From Chloroflexota bacterium (GTDB lineage: Bacteria > Chloroflexota > Limnocylindria > P2-11E): a stretch of 45,646 nucleotides of DNA. The stretch spans positions 1 to 45,646 of the forward strand of contig DAIDAP010000010.1 of assembly GCA_027310565.1 (NCBI GenBank). The letters run 5' to 3'. Both the position numbers and the translations under genes were made by a program. Shown here one piece after another: positions 33,553 to 42,150 of this stretch. Position 1 is the first letter of the stretch. Each line of letters starts with the position of its first letter. Below the pieces are notes generated by a model. That model saw only the letters and a list, made by a program, of their open reading frames with translations, had not been told where the DNA came from and made no database searches.

Positions 33553-34634
33553 TCCGCCGCTGGGCCGGCGCCGCCGCGCTCACGATCGCCCTCGCGCTCG
33601 CATTGGGCACCGCGGCCGCGGCCTCGTCGCACCGCGGCGTGCCGACGCTCAGCATCACGGTCGACGGCGAGAGCCGTCTCGGCGCGACGGTCACGGCGAC
33701 CGCGCGTCTGGTCGACGCGAGCGGCCGGCCGGTGCAGGGCGCCGAGGTCGCCTTCGGCATGCCCGCCGCGTGGGGCGAGATCCAGGGCGAGATGCTCCTC
33801 GGGAGCGGGCGGACGGACTCGTCGGGCGTCGCGCGCCTCGCGATCCCGCTGCGGATATCCGGCGAGGTCGACATCACCGCCCGCTTCGCGGGCGACGAGC
33901 GGCTCGAGCCCGCTATCGCGGACGCCCCGCTCACGGTCCAGGGGAATCAGCAGCTGTACGAGCCGCTCATGCCGGCGGTGAGCACGCTGATGGCCGCGGT
34001 CGGCAACTGGGCCCTTGCCGCGGTCCTGGCGATGGTCTGGGGGCTCTACTTCTTCGTCGCGCGGCTGGTGCTGCGCATCGCGACCGCCGATGACGACGCC
34101 GTCCCCGTTCCGGCGCCGACGGGCCGCCGCCGGCTGTTCGGGCTGCTCGTCCCGGCGGGAATGCACGCGCTCGTCGCGCCGGTCGGGCTCGGCCTCATCA
34201 CCGTGATCGCCCGCAGCCCCTACACGCACACCAACCTCGAGGGCCACCGGCCGGGCAGCGGCTACGCGCGCACGCCGTACGCGCACGTGCCGCCGCGCGA
34301 GCGCGCGGCGATGGAGATGCCGCGCGCGCTCCCCGCCGTGCTCGACCGCCAGGTGAGCTTCGCCGCCGAGGTGCTGCCGATCTTCCGCCGGCGGGCCGGG
34401 CCGCACGCGTACCAGCCGAAGAACTCGCCTCCGCCCAAGGGGGTGCGGCTCGACGCGTACGCGCGCGTCATGGCGCGCGAGGGCCTGGTCGTGCCCGGGA
34501 AGCCCGAGGAGAGCGAGCTCGTCCGCGTACTCGTCGACGACGCCATGCGCATGCCGCCCTCGCTGCCGCCCCTGCCCGAGGAGGAGATCCGGGTCATCGT
34601 CTCCTGGGTCGCGCAGGGAGCGAAGGACAACTGA
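33549..34634 (+). CDS. Ig-like and cytochrome-like (PSCyt1-type) membrane protein lacking the haem motif
   Basis: 361 residues. Signal peptide to about residue 26 (ATAAAAS), an Ig-like beta domain (about 30-135) with a carboxypeptidase-regulatory-like look (DASGRPVQGAEVAFG), helices near 148-172 and 199-220, then a C-terminal domain whose pattern GVRLDAYARVMAREG, VPGKPEESELVRVL, MPPSLPPLPEEEIRVIVSW and GAKDN matches planctomycete-type cytochrome C domains. Where CxxCH should be, the protein has R282-A-G-P-H286, so no haem can be attached. Start overlaps the NrfD gene stop (ATGA). It is probably a structural or docking subunit of the Fe-S/NrfD module. Confidence 0.8.
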   Translation: MIRRWAGAAALTIALALALGTAAAASSHRGVPTLSITVDGESRLGATVTATARLVDASGRPVQGAEVAFGMPAAWGEIQGEMLLGSGRTDSSGVARLAIPLRISGEVDITARFAGDERLEPAIADAPLTVQGNQQLYEPLMPAVSTLMAAVGNWALAAVLAMVWGLYFFVARLVLRIATADDDAVPVPAPTGRRRLFGLLVPAGMHALVAPVGLGLITVIARSPYTHTNLEGHRPGSGYARTPYAHVPPRERAAMEMPRALPAVLDRQVSFAAEVLPIFRRRAGPHAYQPKNSPPPKGVRLDAYARVMAREGLVVPGKPEESELVRVLVDDAMRMPPSLPPLPEEEIRVIVSWVAQGAKDN

Positions 34635-34646
34635 CGAGAGCGGACG

Positions 34647-36029
34647 CTACGCCGCGGTGCTCGCCGCGTCGGCCGTGGCCACGACCGGCAGCCGCACGAT
34701 CACGCGGGTGCCGCGCGGCGCGCGCGGCTCGAGCGCGATCGATCCGCCGTGCCGCGCGACGATCCAGTGCGCGATGGACAGCCCGAGCCCGGTGCCGGCG
34801 GGGTCGAGGCGCTGCGCCTCTCCGCCGCGATAGAAGCGCTCGAAAGCGCGCCGCGCCACCTCTGACGTGATGCCGATCCCCTCGTCGTCCACGACGAGCA
34901 CAGCCTCGCTCCCCGAGAGCGTGAGTGAGAGGCGCACGCCGCCGGGCGGCGGCGTGTAGCTCAGCGCGTTGTCCAGCACGATGAGCAGGAGCTGCTTCAG
35001 CCGGTCGCGCTCGCCGCTGACGACCGCGGCCTCGAGGTCGACGACGCCGAGCCGCGGGCCGGCCTGACCGCGCAGCTCGCGGAAGGTCTCCATGACGAGC
35101 TCGTCGAGCTGGACCGGCCGCCCGACGAAGGGCTGCGGCCCGGCGTCGGCGCGCGCCAGCACGAGCAGATCGTCCACCAGGCGCGCGAGACGACGCGTCT
35201 CCTTGCGCGCCTCGCCCACGACCGAACCGACCTCGGCGGGGGGAAGACCGCCGCGCGCGAGGAGCTCGAGGTCGCCCTGGATCGCTGTGAGCGGCGTGCG
35301 CAGCTCGTGCGAGACGTCGGCCACGAAACGCTGCTGCCGCCGGTACGCGTCGTCGAGGTTCGCGAGCATGTGATTGAAGGTGCGCGCGAGCTCGCTGAGC
35401 TCGTCCCCGCCGTCGCCGCGGACGTCGATGCGCCGCGCGAAGCCGCGCGACAGCGCGATCGCGCGCGCGGTCTCGGTCATCCTCGCGATCGGACGGAGCG
35501 CGCCGGCGGAGATCAGCCAGCCTCCGGCGACCGCGATCGCGATCCCGGCGACAGCCATGAGACCGAAGATCACGCCGAGATCGGCGACGGACGCGTCGAA
35601 CGCCGCCATCGAGGCGGCGACGACCACGCGGGCTCCGCCGGTGCCGGGCACGCTGCCCGCGAACGAGCGGACCCGGCCGCCGGGGAGGCCGGTGTCCGCG
35701 ATCCCGTCGGGCGCCGCGGCCGGGCGGTACCGCGCGAGGAGCGGGTCGCCGGTGTCACCCGCGCCGGGAGACGGCGTGCCGCCGGGAGGGATGAGCCAGA
35801 TCGCCGTCGGAGAGTTCGCCGCCCGCGTCGGCGCCGTGAGCGTCGCCGGAGCGGGGCCGGCGGACGCGGTGATCTCGGAGACGGCGTGGTCCCACGACGT
35901 GCGCAGCGACGTCGCGGCATCGGTCTCGTGCGACGCGGTGTGCACGACGAACGCCATGGCGAGCGTGCCCACCAGCACCAGCGCGAGCAGCGCGCCGTAC
36001 CAGAGCGAGAGCCGCAGACGGATGCTCAC
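34647..36029 (-). CDS. Sensor histidine kinase (HAMP-HisKA-HATPase)
   Basis: 460 residues. Helices at about 7-29 and 150-176 enclose a periplasmic sensor domain of about 115 residues rich in Pro, Gly and Ala. A HAMP domain follows (to about 230), then HisKA with phospho-acceptor H241 (DVSHELRTPLTAIQGD), the N box LLIVLDNALSYTPP, and ATP-lid motifs DDEGIGI and GTGLGLSIAHWIV. It phosphorylates the response regulator encoded 13 bases upstream. The sensed signal is not evident: there is no His or Met cluster typical of CusS-type copper sensors. GTG start with a weak ribosome binding site, suggesting dependence on the upstream gene for translation. Confidence 0.92.
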   Translation of the reverse strand: MSIRLRLSLWYGALLALVLVGTLAMAFVVHTASHETDAATSLRTSWDHAVSEITASAGPAPATLTAPTRAANSPTAIWLIPPGGTPSPGAGDTGDPLLARYRPAAAPDGIADTGLPGGRVRSFAGSVPGTGGARVVVAASMAAFDASVADLGVIFGLMAVAGIAIAVAGGWLISAGALRPIARMTETARAIALSRGFARRIDVRGDGGDELSELARTFNHMLANLDDAYRRQQRFVADVSHELRTPLTAIQGDLELLARGGLPPAEVGSVVGEARKETRRLARLVDDLLVLARADAGPQPFVGRPVQLDELVMETFRELRGQAGPRLGVVDLEAAVVSGERDRLKQLLLIVLDNALSYTPPPGGVRLSLTLSGSEAVLVVDDEGIGITSEVARRAFERFYRGGEAQRLDPAGTGLGLSIAHWIVARHGGSIALEPRAPRGTRVIVRLPVVATADAASTAA

Positions 36030-36042
36030 GGCGGGGCGCCGC

Positions 36043-36819
36043 TCAGGAGGCGGGCTCGCGCAGGACGTAGCCCGCGCCGCGCAGCGTGTGGATGAGGCGC
36101 GGCTCGCCCGCGGCCTCGAGCTTCTGGCGCAGGTAGCGGACGTACACCTCGAGGACGTTGTAGTTGCCGCCGAAGTCGTAGCCCCAGACCTTCTCGGTGA
36201 GCTGCTCCTTCTCGAGCACCTGGCGGGGATGGCGCATGAACTGGAGGAGGAGCTCGTACTCGGTCGTCGTGAGCGCGATCTCGCGAGAGCCTCGGCGCGC
36301 GCTGCGGGTGCCGGTGTCGAGCGTCAGGTCGCCGAAGCGCAGCGACTCGGCCTCGCTCGGCTCCTTGCGGCGGAGGAGCGCGCGGATCCGCGCGGTGAGC
36401 ACCTCGAGCGTGAAGGGCTTCACCAGGTAGTCGTCGGCGCCGGCGTCGAGCCCGATCACCTGGTCGGCCGCGGCGTCACGCGCGGTGAGCATGAGGATCG
36501 CGAGCTGCGGATCGCCCGCGCGCAGGCGCCGCGCGACCTCCACGCCGTCGATGCCGGGCATCATGATGTCGAGCACCACCAGGTCCGGCGCGAACTCCAG
36601 CGTCTTCTTCAGCGCCTCGGCGCCGTCGCGGGCGGTCGCGACCGTGTAGCCCTCGAACGAGAGCGCGCGGCGCAGCATGTTCGTCACGTTCTCGTCGTCG
36701 TCGACGACGAGCAGTCGCCCCGGGTGGTTCGCGGTCTGGGCGTCGCTCGGGACGGTGGCCATCTCGGAAGAGAGTATCGGTGTTCGGACCTCGCGAGGGC
36801 CGGTCGTGTCGGGAGTCAT
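36043..36819 (-). CDS. OmpR/PhoB-family response regulator
   Basis: 258 residues. Receiver domain from about residue 35, with acidic pocket DDDE, phospho-acceptor D84 (LVVLDIMMPGIDG), the LTAR Thr and the KPF Lys, then a winged-helix DNA-binding domain (about 160-255) with TTTEYELLLQFM and VRYLRQKLE. The ATG at 36819 overlaps the stop of the ABC-transporter wreck as ATGA and has GGGAGG 6 bases upstream; ATG 36762 is weaker. OmpR-family dimers bind direct repeats spaced about one helical turn apart, which is the geometry of the CTCAG arrays in this window, one of which (37455-37492) lies upstream of this gene. Confidence 0.93.
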   Translation of the reverse strand: MTPDTTGPREVRTPILSSEMATVPSDAQTANHPGRLLVVDDDENVTNMLRRALSFEGYTVATARDGAEALKKTLEFAPDLVVLDIMMPGIDGVEVARRLRAGDPQLAILMLTARDAAADQVIGLDAGADDYLVKPFTLEVLTARIRALLRRKEPSEAESLRFGDLTLDTGTRSARRGSREIALTTTEYELLLQFMRHPRQVLEKEQLTEKVWGYDFGGNYNVLEVYVRYLRQKLEAAGEPRLIHTLRGAGYVLREPAS

Positions 36820-37432
36820 CGGGGGCCTCCCGCGCGCACGGCCTCGTACCGGACGGCCTCCCGCGGGGCGGCCTCGTGCCGGCCGGACGCCGCCATCGCG
36901 GTCGCCTCTTTGAGCTCGCCGTCCTCGAGCCAGAGGACACGATCGGCGATGTCCTTGATGGGCTGGTCGTGCGACACGATGAGCACCGAGCGGCCCTGAT
37001 CCTTCACGATCGATCGGAGCAGCCGCATGATCTCGTGGCCGACCTTCGGGTCGAGGTTCGCGGTCGGCTCGTCCGCGAGGATGAAGGTGAAGATGAAGGT
37101 CGTCATGCACGATGCCGTCCCCTCGGAGAGACCCGCGATGGTGAAGCGGCGGCCCATCAGGTCGAACCGGTCGACGACCGCGAGGTCGTAGCGGCGGGCG
37201 AGCGCGCGGTCGACGACGGCCTCGTCGTCCGCCGCCACGTCGCGGCCGCGGCGAGGCTCCAGGGCCCTCCGCCCGGCGCCGGATCGGATCCGACGACGTA
37301 GGCGGAGCGCTTCTCGCCGCGCGGCTCGAGGATGACGAACGATGAGAGGATTGGAACGGCTGAAGCGACGCCGGCGATCGAGAGTCCAAGTCGAGCGCGG
37401 TCGCGCGTGAGGTTGCGGGCGGCGAGCCGCAT
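36816..37432 (-). pseudogene. Wreck of a MacB-like ABC exporter (permease fragments fused to ATPase C-terminus)
   Basis: Starting at ATG 37432 the first 24 codons (RLAARNLTRDRARLGLSIAG) are the N-terminus of an FtsX/MacB-like permease. The frame then jumps to a later permease segment (VPILSSFVIL, GGGPWSLA), suffers a frameshift near 37230-37260, continues in another frame (DDEAVVDRALARR, DRFDLMGRRFTIAGLSEG), and then changes into an ABC ATPase C-terminus (FILADEPTANLDP with Walker B and D-loop, LIVSHD). Walker A and the ABC signature are missing. A 9-base direct repeat GATGAAGGT (37080-37088 and 37092-37100) marks the last junction, suggesting deletion between short repeats. The remnant still ends in ATGA with the response regulator start, so it may persist as a translated leader. 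Confidence 0.75.
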
Positions 37433-37454
37433 GCCCGCAGCGTCGGGCCGCCTG

Positions 37455-37492
37455 CTGGTGCCGCCCTTGAACGGGGCTGAGCGCCCGCTGAG
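37455..37492 (-). promoter_or_regulatory. Four-unit 11-bp direct-repeat array upstream of the ABC wreck/regulator/kinase operon
   Basis: On the plus strand CTGGT at 37455, CTTGA at 37466, CTGAG at 37477 and CTGAG at 37488, all 11 bases apart; in the direction of transcription CTCAG, CTCAG, TCAAG, ACCAG. It lies between the multicopper oxidase stop (37493) and the ATG of the wreck (37432), so it could give autoregulation of the two-component system. Confidence 0.6.
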
Positions 37493-38674
37493 TCAGTCGA
37501 CCTGGATGATGAGCGTCAGCCCGCCGGCTCCCTGCTCCTCGCGCTGGTCGTTCCGCGTGTGGTGGTTGATGTGGCAGTGGAGCAGCCAGCGCCCCGGCGC
37601 GCGCGCTTCCCAGACGACGTCGTAGCGCTCCCCGGGCCCGACGTTCACGGTGTCCTTCTCAATCCGGCCGGCCTCGGGGACCGCCTGGCCGTCGGTCGCG
37701 ACGATGGTGAACGGCCCGCCGTGGATGTGCATCGGATGGATGAAGCCGCTCTGCGAGCCGATGAAGCGCACGAGGAGGCGCTCGCCGACGCGCATGCGCA
37801 CGACCTCGGTCTCGGGGTAGGCCTTCCCGTTGATGGTGAAGAAGTTCGGCTGCATGCCGTCCATCGGCATCGCCGGGAACGTGTATCCGTCCTTGAACAT
37901 CCACTCCTGCAGCTGGACCACCAGCTCCCGGTCGTAGGCGGCGAGCGGCCGCGGCCCGTCGACGATGAGGGCACCGTAGAGCCCGAGCGCCTCCTGCCGG
38001 TCGGCGTCGTCGTGCGAGTGGTAGAAGAACGTGCCCTGCTGGCGCGCCGTGAACTCGTAGGTGTACGACCCGCCGGGCGGGATCGGCTCCTGCGTGATCC
38101 CGGCCGGCCCGTCCATCGCGTTCGGGAGGACGAGCCCGTGCCAGTGCACCGTCGTCGTCACCGGGAGGGAGTTCCTCACGACGAACCGGACGCGGTCGCC
38201 GACGCTGATCCGGATGCGCGGCCCCGGCACCTGGCCGTTGTACGCGTACGCCGCGACGCGCGCCCAGGGCAGGATGTTCCAGCGGATCACCGCGGCCTCC
38301 AGCTCGAACACCTTCACCCCGTTCTCGATCCGCGGCTCGAGCGGCTGGTCGCCGCGGGCGTCGGCCGGCGCTTCGTAGCGCACCGCACGGAGGTCGACCG
38401 CCGCCATGTCCCGCATCGCCTCGGCGGAGAGGTCGCGCCGCGACACCATGCCCGGCGGCATGACCACGCCGCCGACCTCGTGCGCGTTGAGCGTGAGGTT
38501 CGCCGAGCGCGCGGACGCGACGAGGCCGACGACGAGCGCGAGCACGGTGAGGCCGCTCACGGCCACGAGCTGCGCGCGCGTCACGACGAAGACGGGATCG
38601 CGCGAGCGGCGCGGCGCGCGCGCCGGCGCGGCCTTCGGCCGCGTGCCGCCGTGGGCCTCGTGGTCCATGGTCAT
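37493..38674 (-). CDS. Membrane-anchored multicopper oxidase
   Basis: 393 residues. An N-terminal cytoplasmic segment with basic residues is followed by one helix (about 30-52), then two visible cupredoxin-type domains. The four copper-ligand motifs are present: HWHGLVLPNAMDG, FFYHSHDD, HPMHIHGGPF and LLHCHINHH. The residue after the last motif is not the usual Met or Leu context (HHTRNDQ), as in other short bacterial copper oxidases with a Gly-rich ending (GAGGLTLII). It probably oxidises Cu(I) or another substrate outside the cell. ATG at 38674 overlaps the DUF4396 gene stop (ATGA, 38671-38674). It is the last gene of an eight-gene operon. Confidence 0.92.
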   Translation of the reverse strand: MTMDHEAHGGTRPKAAPARAPRRSRDPVFVVTRAQLVAVSGLTVLALVVGLVASARSANLTLNAHEVGGVVMPPGMVSRRDLSAEAMRDMAAVDLRAVRYEAPADARGDQPLEPRIENGVKVFELEAAVIRWNILPWARVAAYAYNGQVPGPRIRISVGDRVRFVVRNSLPVTTTVHWHGLVLPNAMDGPAGITQEPIPPGGSYTYEFTARQQGTFFYHSHDDADRQEALGLYGALIVDGPRPLAAYDRELVVQLQEWMFKDGYTFPAMPMDGMQPNFFTINGKAYPETEVVRMRVGERLLVRFIGSQSGFIHPMHIHGGPFTIVATDGQAVPEAGRIEKDTVNVGPGERYDVVWEARAPGRWLLHCHINHHTRNDQREEQGAGGLTLIIQVD

Positions 38675-39480
38675 GCGCCGGCGGCCTTCCCGACCTTCTC
38701 GGCGAGATCGCCCGCGGCGCGGCGACCCGTCCGCACCATGTCCTCCCAGACGTCCTCGAGGTCCATGCCGTGCCCGCCCTTCCCGAGGGCGCGCTCGGTG
38801 CCCATGCCGTGCTTCAGGCCGACGGCGACGAGCCAGACGTTCACCGGATACGCGACGACGAAGCCGACGACCACGCTGACGGACATGGCGGCCCAGTACA
38901 CGACGTTCGCCGGGTGCATCGCGCGCATGTCCTGGCCCATCATCAGGACGACCATGGTCGGGATCATCCCGGCCATGACCATGTTCATCGAGAGCCATTC
39001 GGGGATGAGCGACATGCCGAGCGCCCGGCGGTACGAGCCGCCCATCATGCCCCTCATGAACAGCGCCTGGAACACGAGGAGCCCGAAGGAGAACCCGAGC
39101 GCGTACTCGACGATGAAGTCGATCCACATCGGGAAGCCGACGGCCGCGGTGACCGTCGCGGCGAAGACGATGCCGGTCGCGTCGCCGGCGACGCAGTGGA
39201 TCGTCGAGCCGACGCCCTGCTTCCACAGCGGGCTCACGAACCGCTCGTGCGTCCCGCGCCGCGGCTCCTTGCACGAGAGCACGTAGAGCGCCGCGCCGAG
39301 CGGCCCCGTGTACAGCGTCACGAGGAGCCAGCCCCACCTCATGACCTGGAGCTCGGGGTTGTTGACGAAGGCATCCCACGCGACGTACGCGGCCGACGCG
39401 ACCAGGAGGGCGAGCCAGACGAGCGCGACGACGTCGATCCACGCGAGCGGCCCGAGGAGCGGGAGCGTGAGATCGGTCAT
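38671..39480 (-). CDS. DUF4396 membrane protein
   Basis: 269 residues with about six helices. The DUF4396 hallmark CVAGDATGIVFAA (about residues 96-108) is present, as are Met-rich loops (MRGMMGGSYRR, MNMVMAGMIPTMVVLMMGQDMRAMH) that look suited to Cu(I) or Ag(I). The C-terminus is a charged cytoplasmic tail. Function in the family is unknown; members are often encoded beside multicopper oxidases, as here. ATG at 39480 with a poor ribosome binding site, 43 bases after the SpoIIM-like gene. Confidence 0.82.
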   Translation of the reverse strand: MTDLTLPLLGPLAWIDVVALVWLALLVASAAYVAWDAFVNNPELQVMRWGWLLVTLYTGPLGAALYVLSCKEPRRGTHERFVSPLWKQGVGSTIHCVAGDATGIVFAATVTAAVGFPMWIDFIVEYALGFSFGLLVFQALFMRGMMGGSYRRALGMSLIPEWLSMNMVMAGMIPTMVVLMMGQDMRAMHPANVVYWAAMSVSVVVGFVVAYPVNVWLVAVGLKHGMGTERALGKGGHGMDLEDVWEDMVRTGRRAAGDLAEKVGKAAGA

Positions 39481-39523
39481 CGCAGGGGCGACATGGTACC
39501 CGCCCCCGGTCCCGGCGACGCGC

Positions 39524-40129
39524 TCAGCGGGCGAGGAACTCCCAGAGCGACGCGACCAGGAACAGGGGCACGATCACGACGTACGCGAGGGCGGCGTCGC
39601 GCAGCCGGTCCTTCGGCAGGCCCAGCCAGGTATCGGTGCGCGGCCGCCGGAGCGCGCGCCACGCATCGAACCCGACCCGCACGCCCACGCCGCCCGCGAT
39701 CGAGTACGGGATGAGCTGGAGCGCGAGCGTGACGAGGTAGTAGAGCGCCTCACCGGCGTCGGCCAGGCGGCTCTGGTGGCGAGCGTCGGCGGACACGATC
39801 CCGCCGACCCAGCCGCGGTAGGCCACGGCCGGGTACGAAAGCACGACGCCGAACCCCAGGAGCGTGCTCGGGACGGCGCCGAGCGCGAGGTTCGACCCGA
39901 AGTCCAGCAGCGCGGCCCGCAGCGGCTCCCCCGCACCGCGAGCCGCGATGATCTCGCTCGACTGGGCTCCGCCCACGATCTCGTCGCGGCGCTCGAGCGC
40001 GAAGGCGCTCCCGGTGCTCACCATCGCGATGCCGGCCGCGACCGAGAGGACGTAGGTCGCCGCGACGGTGAGGATCGCCACCCTGGCCCGACCGATCGCC
40101 GCGAGCGACGCGCGGACGAGCGCGAGCAT
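39524..40129 (-). CDS. SpoIIM-like (stage II sporulation M family) membrane protein
   Basis: 201 residues, four or five helices, with a long extracytoplasmic loop after the first helix. The order of segments, including YPAVAYRGWVGGIVSADARH and the ALYYLVTLALQLIPYSIAGG stretch, fits the SpoIIM-like integral membrane family; members occur widely in non-sporulating bacteria and are not specific to sporulation. ATG at 40129 with GGAGAGAG upstream. The gene lies between lgt and the DUF4396 gene. Its role in this copper operon is not evident. Confidence 0.65.
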   Translation of the reverse strand: MLALVRASLAAIGRARVAILTVAATYVLSVAAGIAMVSTGSAFALERRDEIVGGAQSSEIIAARGAGEPLRAALLDFGSNLALGAVPSTLLGFGVVLSYPAVAYRGWVGGIVSADARHQSRLADAGEALYYLVTLALQLIPYSIAGGVGVRVGFDAWRALRRPRTDTWLGLPKDRLRDAALAYVVIVPLFLVASLWEFLAR

Positions 40130-40153
40130 CTCTCTCTCCGGCGCGCGGCGGCC

Positions 40154-40930
40154 TCAGGCCGCCGGCCGCGCGGCGAGCGCGCGCGGCCACGCGGCCCACA
40201 GCGCGGCGACGCCCAGCGCGACGAGCGCGAGGAGCTGCGCCTCCTGCAGGCCGGCGAGCCACACCGTCTCCGTCCGGCGGAACGACACCGCGAACTTACC
40301 GACGGCGTAGAGCGCCAGGTACACCGCGAAGAGACCGCCCTCGAGACGCAGCCGCGGGCGCAGCCACCACAGCAGCGCGAACACGCCGAGGTCCCACGCC
40401 ATCTCGTACAGGAAGACCGGCTCGTACGCGACGCCGAGCCGCGGGACGAGCGCGCCCGGGTTCAGGTAGGTGATCCCGAGACCGGTCGTCGGCGCGCCGA
40501 CGGCGTCGCCGGTGAAGAGGCACGCGAAGCGGCCGATGGCCTGGCCGAGGATCGCCGCGGGCGCGACCGCATCGGCGATCGCGCGGATGGGCAGCCCGCG
40601 GCGCCACGCGACGACGAGCCCGGTGAGGGTCCCGCCGAGGACGCCGCCGAGGATCGCGAGGCCCCCGTTCCAGATCGCGAGCGCCGCCATCGGATCGGCG
40701 GCGTAGAGGTCCCAGCGATCGACGACGTGCAGCAGCCGTGCGCCGACGAGGCCGCCGGCGATCACCCAGGACGCCAGCGACTCGATCTCGGCCACCGGCA
40801 GTCCCGCGCGCTTCGCCTCGCGCAGAGTCAGCCACACGCCGACGCCGAGGGCGAGGACGACGAAGAGGCCGTACCAGCCCAGCGTGAGCGGGCCGAGGCG
40901 GAGGATGACCGGATCGACGTTGATCGTCAC
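40154..40930 (-). CDS. lgt: Prolipoprotein diacylglyceryl transferase
   Basis: 258 residues with seven helices. Lgt signatures are visible: LTLGWYGLFVVLALGVGV near the start, GGLVGARLLHVVDRWD, and the family motif GQAIGRFACLFTGDAVG followed by YEPVFLYEMAWDL. It transfers diacylglycerol to the lipobox Cys of prelipoproteins, such as the four lipoproteins encoded in this window. GTG at 40930, three bases after the CcdA-like gene stop. Placement inside a copper/cytochrome operon instead of a housekeeping cluster suggests a second, specialised copy, which should be checked in the genome. Confidence 0.9.
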   Translation of the reverse strand: MTINVDPVILRLGPLTLGWYGLFVVLALGVGVWLTLREAKRAGLPVAEIESLASWVIAGGLVGARLLHVVDRWDLYAADPMAALAIWNGGLAILGGVLGGTLTGLVVAWRRGLPIRAIADAVAPAAILGQAIGRFACLFTGDAVGAPTTGLGITYLNPGALVPRLGVAYEPVFLYEMAWDLGVFALLWWLRPRLRLEGGLFAVYLALYAVGKFAVSFRRTETVWLAGLQEAQLLALVALGVAALWAAWPRALAARPAA

Positions 40931-40933
40931 GCG

Positions 40934-41641
40934 TCAGAGCGCGGCGAGAGCGGCGAGCGACACGAGCGCCGTGGTGAGCCCGAGCGCGAGCTTCAGCGAG
41001 GCGCGGTTGTGCAGCTGCCAGCGCGTGAGCGCACGCATCGCGGCGGGCGTGGCGGCCGCGCCGAGGAGCGCGATGAGCGGGACGACGAACGCGAGGTTGT
41101 ACACGACGAGGTACCCGAAGGCCTGCGCCATGTCGCTGCGGGCCGAGAGCAGCGCCAGGACCGCGAGGTAGACGTTGCCCGAGCAGGGCACGGTGCAGAG
41201 GCCGATGAGCGAGCCGGCGACGAAGAGGCCCGGCACCGACGCGCGCGAGACCCAGCTCTGCGCGCGGCTGTGGAGCATCGGCGGCATCCGGAGGCGCTCG
41301 CCGAGCTCGGGGAGGAGCGCCTCCTGCAGCGCGAGCACGCTCCAGCCGATGGCCACGACCGCGAAGATCTTCGTCCCGATGTGGTCCTGGCGGAGCGCGC
41401 TCGCGAAGCCCATGAGCCCGAGGCCGATGAGCAGGTACGTGATGAACATGCCCGCGACGTAGGCGGCGCCGCCCCGGAAGAGGGCGCGGCGCCGCTCTCC
41501 GAGCGCGCCCTCCATCGTGGCGCCGACGGCGAGGAGCGTCGCGGAGACGAATACCAGCAGGACCGCGATGGCGCACGGGTTGATGCCGTCGACGAGCCCG
41601 GCGAGCACGACGGTCGCGAGGTTGAGATCGACGCCGCTCAT
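40934..41641 (-). CDS. ccdA: CcdA-like thiol-disulfide transporter
   Basis: 235 residues, six helices. The two conserved Cys lie in GINPCAIAVLLVF (helix 1) and GLCTVPCSGNVYLAV (helix 4), with accompanying Pro residues as in CcdA/DsbD core proteins that carry reducing power across the membrane. In most bacteria this serves cytochrome c maturation; here no CxxCH protein is seen in the window, so reduction of CuA or cupredoxin thiols is an alternative. ATG at 41641 overlaps the cupredoxin gene stop (ATGA, 41638-41641). Confidence 0.87.
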   Translation of the reverse strand: MSGVDLNLATVVLAGLVDGINPCAIAVLLVFVSATLLAVGATMEGALGERRRALFRGGAAYVAGMFITYLLIGLGLMGFASALRQDHIGTKIFAVVAIGWSVLALQEALLPELGERLRMPPMLHSRAQSWVSRASVPGLFVAGSLIGLCTVPCSGNVYLAVLALLSARSDMAQAFGYLVVYNLAFVVPLIALLGAAATPAAMRALTRWQLHNRASLKLALGLTTALVSLAALAAL

Positions 41642-42081
41642 GCGGCTCTGAGCTTCAACGTCCCGCGCATCGCCGGGTTCTCCTTGCCGCCGCAGCAGTT
41701 GTCGCACCAGAAGGTGAACTCACCGGCCGCGGACGCGGGGATGGTCACGACCTGCGCCGTCTCGGGCTGGACGAGCTCTCTGACGCCCAGGGCGGCGATG
41801 GCGAACTCGTGGACACCGCCGCCGTCGCTGTGCAGGCTGGAGTCGGGGTTGACGACGCGGACGCGCACCGACCGGCCGGCCGGCGCCGTGATCGTCGCCG
41901 GGACGAAGCCGTTCATGCTGATCTGCACGGTCGCGTCGACCGGCGCCGTATCGGCCGACGCCAGGTCCCTCGGCCAGAGCGCGTACGCGGCTCCGCCCGC
42001 GACGGCGAGCGCGAGGATCGCGAAGATCGTCATACGGACGCGGAGTCTCGATGACCGCCGCTGCGGTCGTCTGCGTGGCAT
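41638..42081 (-). CDS. Membrane-anchored cupredoxin with extra cysteines
   Basis: 147 residues. A very basic N-terminus (PRRRPQRRSSRLRVR) precedes one helix, then a cupredoxin_1/COX2-like domain. Likely copper ligands are His in GGGVHEFAIA, Cys residues in FWCDNCCGGKENPAMRG and the Met of AMRG. The C-x-x-C-C spacing goes beyond a simple type 1 site and could host a CuA-like or two-metal centre. ATG at 42081 with AAGGAG upstream. Encoded between cytochrome b and the CcdA-like protein, which could keep its cysteines reduced; a role as electron carrier or copper chaperone is inferred. Confidence 0.82.
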   Translation of the reverse strand: MPRRRPQRRSSRLRVRMTIFAILALAVAGGAAYALWPRDLASADTAPVDATVQISMNGFVPATITAPAGRSVRVRVVNPDSSLHSDGGGVHEFAIAALGVRELVQPETAQVVTIPASAAGEFTFWCDNCCGGKENPAMRGTLKLRAA

Positions 42082-42150
42082 GCCCTTACTCCTTCTCTCT
42101 CCCCGACCTCGTCGACGGGGCGTCGAGGTCCATCGGATCCACCGTATTCC

